Shown: one piece after another, positions 62,392 to 64,000 of the stretch
How positions within the stretch are numbered: position 1 is the stretch's first letter
How the letters are laid out: each line of letters starts with the position of its first letter
Assembly: GCA_050908895.1 (NCBI GenBank)
Contig: CP171222.1
Span: forward strand, 1,240,001 to 1,304,000
Direction of reading: 5' to 3'
Length of the DNA: 64,000 nt
DNA from: S5-A14a sp050908895
Lineage (GTDB): Bacteria > Bacillota > Clostridia > Peptostreptococcales > Anaerovoracaceae
The notes under the pieces: model-generated
Seen by the model: only the letters and a program-made list of their open reading frames with translations
Databases searched by the model: none
Told to the model about the DNA's origin: nothing
Position numbers and translations under genes: made by a program

Positions 62392-63486
62392 TTATTTTTC
62401 TGAAGTAATATAACCCTTTGATACTAACGTCTCACCACAGAGTACTGCTCCTCCGGCAGCTCCCCTTAAAGTATTGTGTGCTAACCCAATAAATTTAAAA
62501 TCATAAACCTTATCTTCTCTTAGTCTACCTAAAGAGACAGCCATGCCATTTTCTATATCTACATCTAATCTGACTTGAGGTCTATCGTTTTCCCCTAAGT
62601 AATGAATAAATTGTTTAGGTGCACTTGGAAGAAAATTTTTTTGCGGATACCCTTTAAAATTCATAATTTTTTCAATTAATTGTTCTAAAGTAGGTTTTTT
62701 CTTAAATTTAATAAATACAGAGGCGGTATGTCCATTTAACACCGGAACACGAATGCATTGACAAGTGATTTTCAAATCTGATTTCTCTATAAATTTTTCT
62801 TTAATGATTTCACCCAAAACCTTGAGGGGTTCTCTCTCACTTTTTTCTTCTTCACCACCAATATAAGGAATTATATTCTCAATCATATCTGGCCATTCCT
62901 TAAAAGTTTTACCAGCTCCGGAAATTGCTTGATACGTTGAAATAGCAAGTTCATATGGTTCAAATTCAGACCATGCCGCCAGCATAGGAACATAGCTCTG
63001 AATAGAACAGTTTGGCTTAACTGCAATGAAACCTTTTTTAGTTCCAAGCCTCTTTTTCTGTGCTTCAATTATATCACAATGATTATCATTTATTTCAGGA
63101 ATTAACATAGGAACATCTTCAGTCCATCTATGAGCACTATTGTTTGAAACAACCGGTATCTCATTCCTAGCATAGGAATACTCCACTTCCTGAATTTCTT
63201 CTTTGTTCATATCAACAGCACTGAATACCATATCTACCTTTTCTGAAATCTCATCAACTTGATTCACATTCATTATTATCATATCTGAGATAGCATCCGG
63301 CACAGGAACATCCATTTTCCATCTATCTGCTATCACAGTTCTGTAAGTTTTACCTGCGCTTTTTGAACTTGCAGCAAGAACTTTAATTTCAAACCAAGGA
63401 TGATTTGTAAGCAAAGTAATAAAACGCTGTCCAACCATTCCGGTAGCTCCTAAAATTCCAACTTTTACTTTTTTTTCTATTTTCAT
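62392..63486 (-). CDS. asd: Aspartate-semialdehyde dehydrogenase, archaeal/fungal type
   Basis: A 364-residue NADPH-dependent enzyme for Lys, Met, Thr and diaminopimelate synthesis. Sequence features fit the archaeal/fungal-like branch: GILGATGMVGQRFI, HPWFEIKVLAASSKSAGK near residue 30, the catalytic Cys in VKPNCSIQS near 158, STYQAISGAGKTF near 183, and HNTLRGAAGG near the C-terminus. AAGGAGATAAGATA precedes the ATG. It is the first gene of a six-gene run and has a good promoter. Confidence 0.94.
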   Translation of the reverse strand: MKIEKKVKVGILGATGMVGQRFITLLTNHPWFEIKVLAASSKSAGKTYRTVIADRWKMDVPVPDAISDMIIMNVNQVDEISEKVDMVFSAVDMNKEEIQEVEYSYARNEIPVVSNNSAHRWTEDVPMLIPEINDNHCDIIEAQKKRLGTKKGFIAVKPNCSIQSYVPMLAAWSEFEPYELAISTYQAISGAGKTFKEWPDMIENIIPYIGGEEEKSEREPLKVLGEIIKEKFIEKSDLKITCQCIRVPVLNGHTASVFIKFKKKPTLEQLIEKIMNFKGYPQKNFLPSAPKQFIHYLGENDRPQVRLDVDIENGMAVSLGRLREDKVYDFKFIGLAHNTLRGAAGGAVLCGETLVSKGYITSEK

Positions 63487-63520
63487 TATCTTATCTCCTT
63501 GTAAAGATTTCAGTTAGTAC

Positions 63521-63549
63521 ATTATACATTATAAGCATTGAATTTTCAA
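63521..63549 (-). promoter_or_regulatory. asd promoter
   Basis: On the - strand TTGAAA (63549-63544), a 17-nt spacer and TATAAT (63526-63521) lie about 35 nt before asd. A second TATAAT occurs at 63533-63528 within the spacer. It probably drives asd-uppP-ftsK-rimO-pgsA-cinA. Confidence 0.7.
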
Positions 63550-63550
63550 T

Positions 63551-63584
63551 AATAAAAGGCCCCGTATTCAAAAGAATTACGGGG
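63551..63584 (-). terminator. Rho-independent terminator of rpmF
   Basis: CCCCGTATTC (63560-63569) pairs with GAATTACGGGG (63574-63584) with one bulged base around an AAAA loop. CCTTTTATT follows on the - strand. It lies 25 nt after the rpmF stop. Confidence 0.8.
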
Positions 63585-63609
63585 TTCTTACATCCTTTTA
63601 TATAGTGTG

Positions 63610-63798
63610 TTACGCCTCAACATTTTCAGCGATAACTTCCTTGCCATCATAATAGTTGCAATTAGGGCACACTCTGTGCGGAAGCTTAGGCTCATGACAC
63701 TGTGGACAAACTGATAGTCCAGGTAGAGACTTCTTCATATTAGGTGCTCTTCTGCTATCTCTCTTAGCCTTAGATGTTTTTCTCTTTGGAACTGCCAT
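63610..63798 (-). CDS. rpmF: 50S ribosomal protein L32
   Basis: A 62-residue L32, starting AVPKRKTSKAKRDSRR after Met. Four cysteines in VCPQCHEPKLPHRVCPNC form the zinc ribbon, so this is the zinc-containing (C+) version. AAGGAGGTG precedes the ATG, and it has its own consensus promoter and a terminator. The DUF177 gene that commonly precedes rpmF in Firmicutes is missing; ackA lies upstream instead. Confidence 0.97.
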   Translation of the reverse strand: MAVPKRKTSKAKRDSRRAPNMKKSLPGLSVCPQCHEPKLPHRVCPNCNYYDGKEVIAENVEA

Positions 63799-63845
63799 AT
63801 TCTACACCTCCTTATATAGTGGTAATCTGTCAATCTAACTTTGTA

Positions 63846-63875
63846 ATTATAACCTTAATACAACATGAATGTCAA
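63846..63875 (-). promoter_or_regulatory. rpmF promoter
   Basis: On the - strand perfect TTGACA (63875-63870) and perfect TATAAT (63851-63846) are separated by 18 nt, about 50 nt before rpmF. This is the strongest promoter match in the window, as expected for a ribosomal protein gene. Confidence 0.85.
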
Positions 63876-63945
63876 GGATAAGTTAATATAATCACTTATA
63901 TTTTTAATTAACAAATTTAAATTTTTCTTATAAAAATATTCTATG

Positions 63946-64000
63946 TTACAGGGCTGATACAATTTCAAATGTATCTCTTGCAATCATTAATTCTTCGTTT
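63946..64000 (-). CDS. ackA: Acetate kinase, 3' end
   Basis: The last 17 codons of a - strand gene read NEELMIARDTFEIVSAL and a TAA stop; the rest lies beyond the window. The NEELMIARDT ending is that of acetate kinase, which makes ATP and acetate from acetyl phosphate. Placement just upstream of rpmF is the common Firmicutes arrangement. The short fragment limits certainty. Confidence 0.8.
   Translation of the reverse strand, partial: NEELMIARDTFEIVSAL

Noticed and set aside
1..64000. tRNA genes, rRNA genes, CRISPR arrays, insertion sequences
   Set aside because: Reading both strands I found no cloverleaf with a GTTCGA-type arm, no rRNA-like sequence, no regularly spaced repeats and no transposase. 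This was by eye, so a tRNA search program would be the decisive check.

Overview
The window is 64 kb of compact, AT-rich chromosome from a low-GC Gram-positive anaerobe, most likely class Clostridia. A Family XIII/Anaerovoracaceae-like lineage is my best guess from gene content, but no search was possible. Support comes from Firmicutes gene orders (nadD-yqeK-rsfS, mltG-trmR-trhP, nusB-xseA-xseB-ispA-dxs-tlyA, mutS-mutL-miaA, alaS-ireB-ruvX, rplU-rpmA-obgE), strong AGGAGG-type ribosome binding sites, RNase J, YlbF, IreB and a Gram-positive LexA box (GAAC-N4-GTTC). I see no tRNA or rRNA genes, CRISPR array, prophage or insertion sequence.

Layout. From 1 to about 27.0 kb every gene is on the + strand, in nearly continuous, often overlapping runs: NAD synthesis and ribosome silencing; leuS; RNA decay (rnj, ylbF-like); efp; cell wall (mltG); wobble-uridine tRNA modification (trmR, trhP); a CNNM/CBS membrane protein; Asp23; nusB; exonuclease VII; isoprenoid precursors (ispA, dxs); tlyA; an aminotransferase; mismatch repair (mutS, mutL); miaA; a XerS-like tyrosine recombinase; a methionine gamma-lyase-family enzyme; a TVP38/DedA-type membrane protein; and an SOS-controlled LysM protein resembling YneA. 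A 0.4 kb hairpin-rich gap follows. From 27.4 kb to the end every gene is on the - strand.

The - strand half holds a nine-gene purine operon (purE-C-F-M-N, a PurO-type IMP cyclohydrolase, a stand-alone AICAR formyltransferase, purD, purL); ruvX, ireB and alaS; a phosphoglucomutase; mnmA with its sulfur supply iscS/iscU; a DUF896 protein; a degenerate Spo0A homologue; comEA; a radical-SAM pair; obgE with rpmA and rplU; recA; and an asd-uppP-ftsK-rimO-pgsA-cinA run. rpmF and the 3' end of ackA close the window.

How it fits together. Most of the window is housekeeping. Several parts are unusual. (i) A XerS-like single recombinase lies about 3 kb from a symmetric site resembling streptococcal/lactococcal difSL, exactly where gene orientation flips. 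(ii) A Spo0A-like protein has lost its phosphoacceptor aspartate. (iii) Three LexA-type operators sit on the yneA-like promoter, and a perfect one sits at recA. (iv) PurH is replaced by two separate enzymes. (v) L27 lacks its N-terminal extension and the Prp protease gene is missing, while L21 carries an extra C-terminal domain. (vi) The phosphoglucomutase gene may be expressed from a leaderless mRNA.
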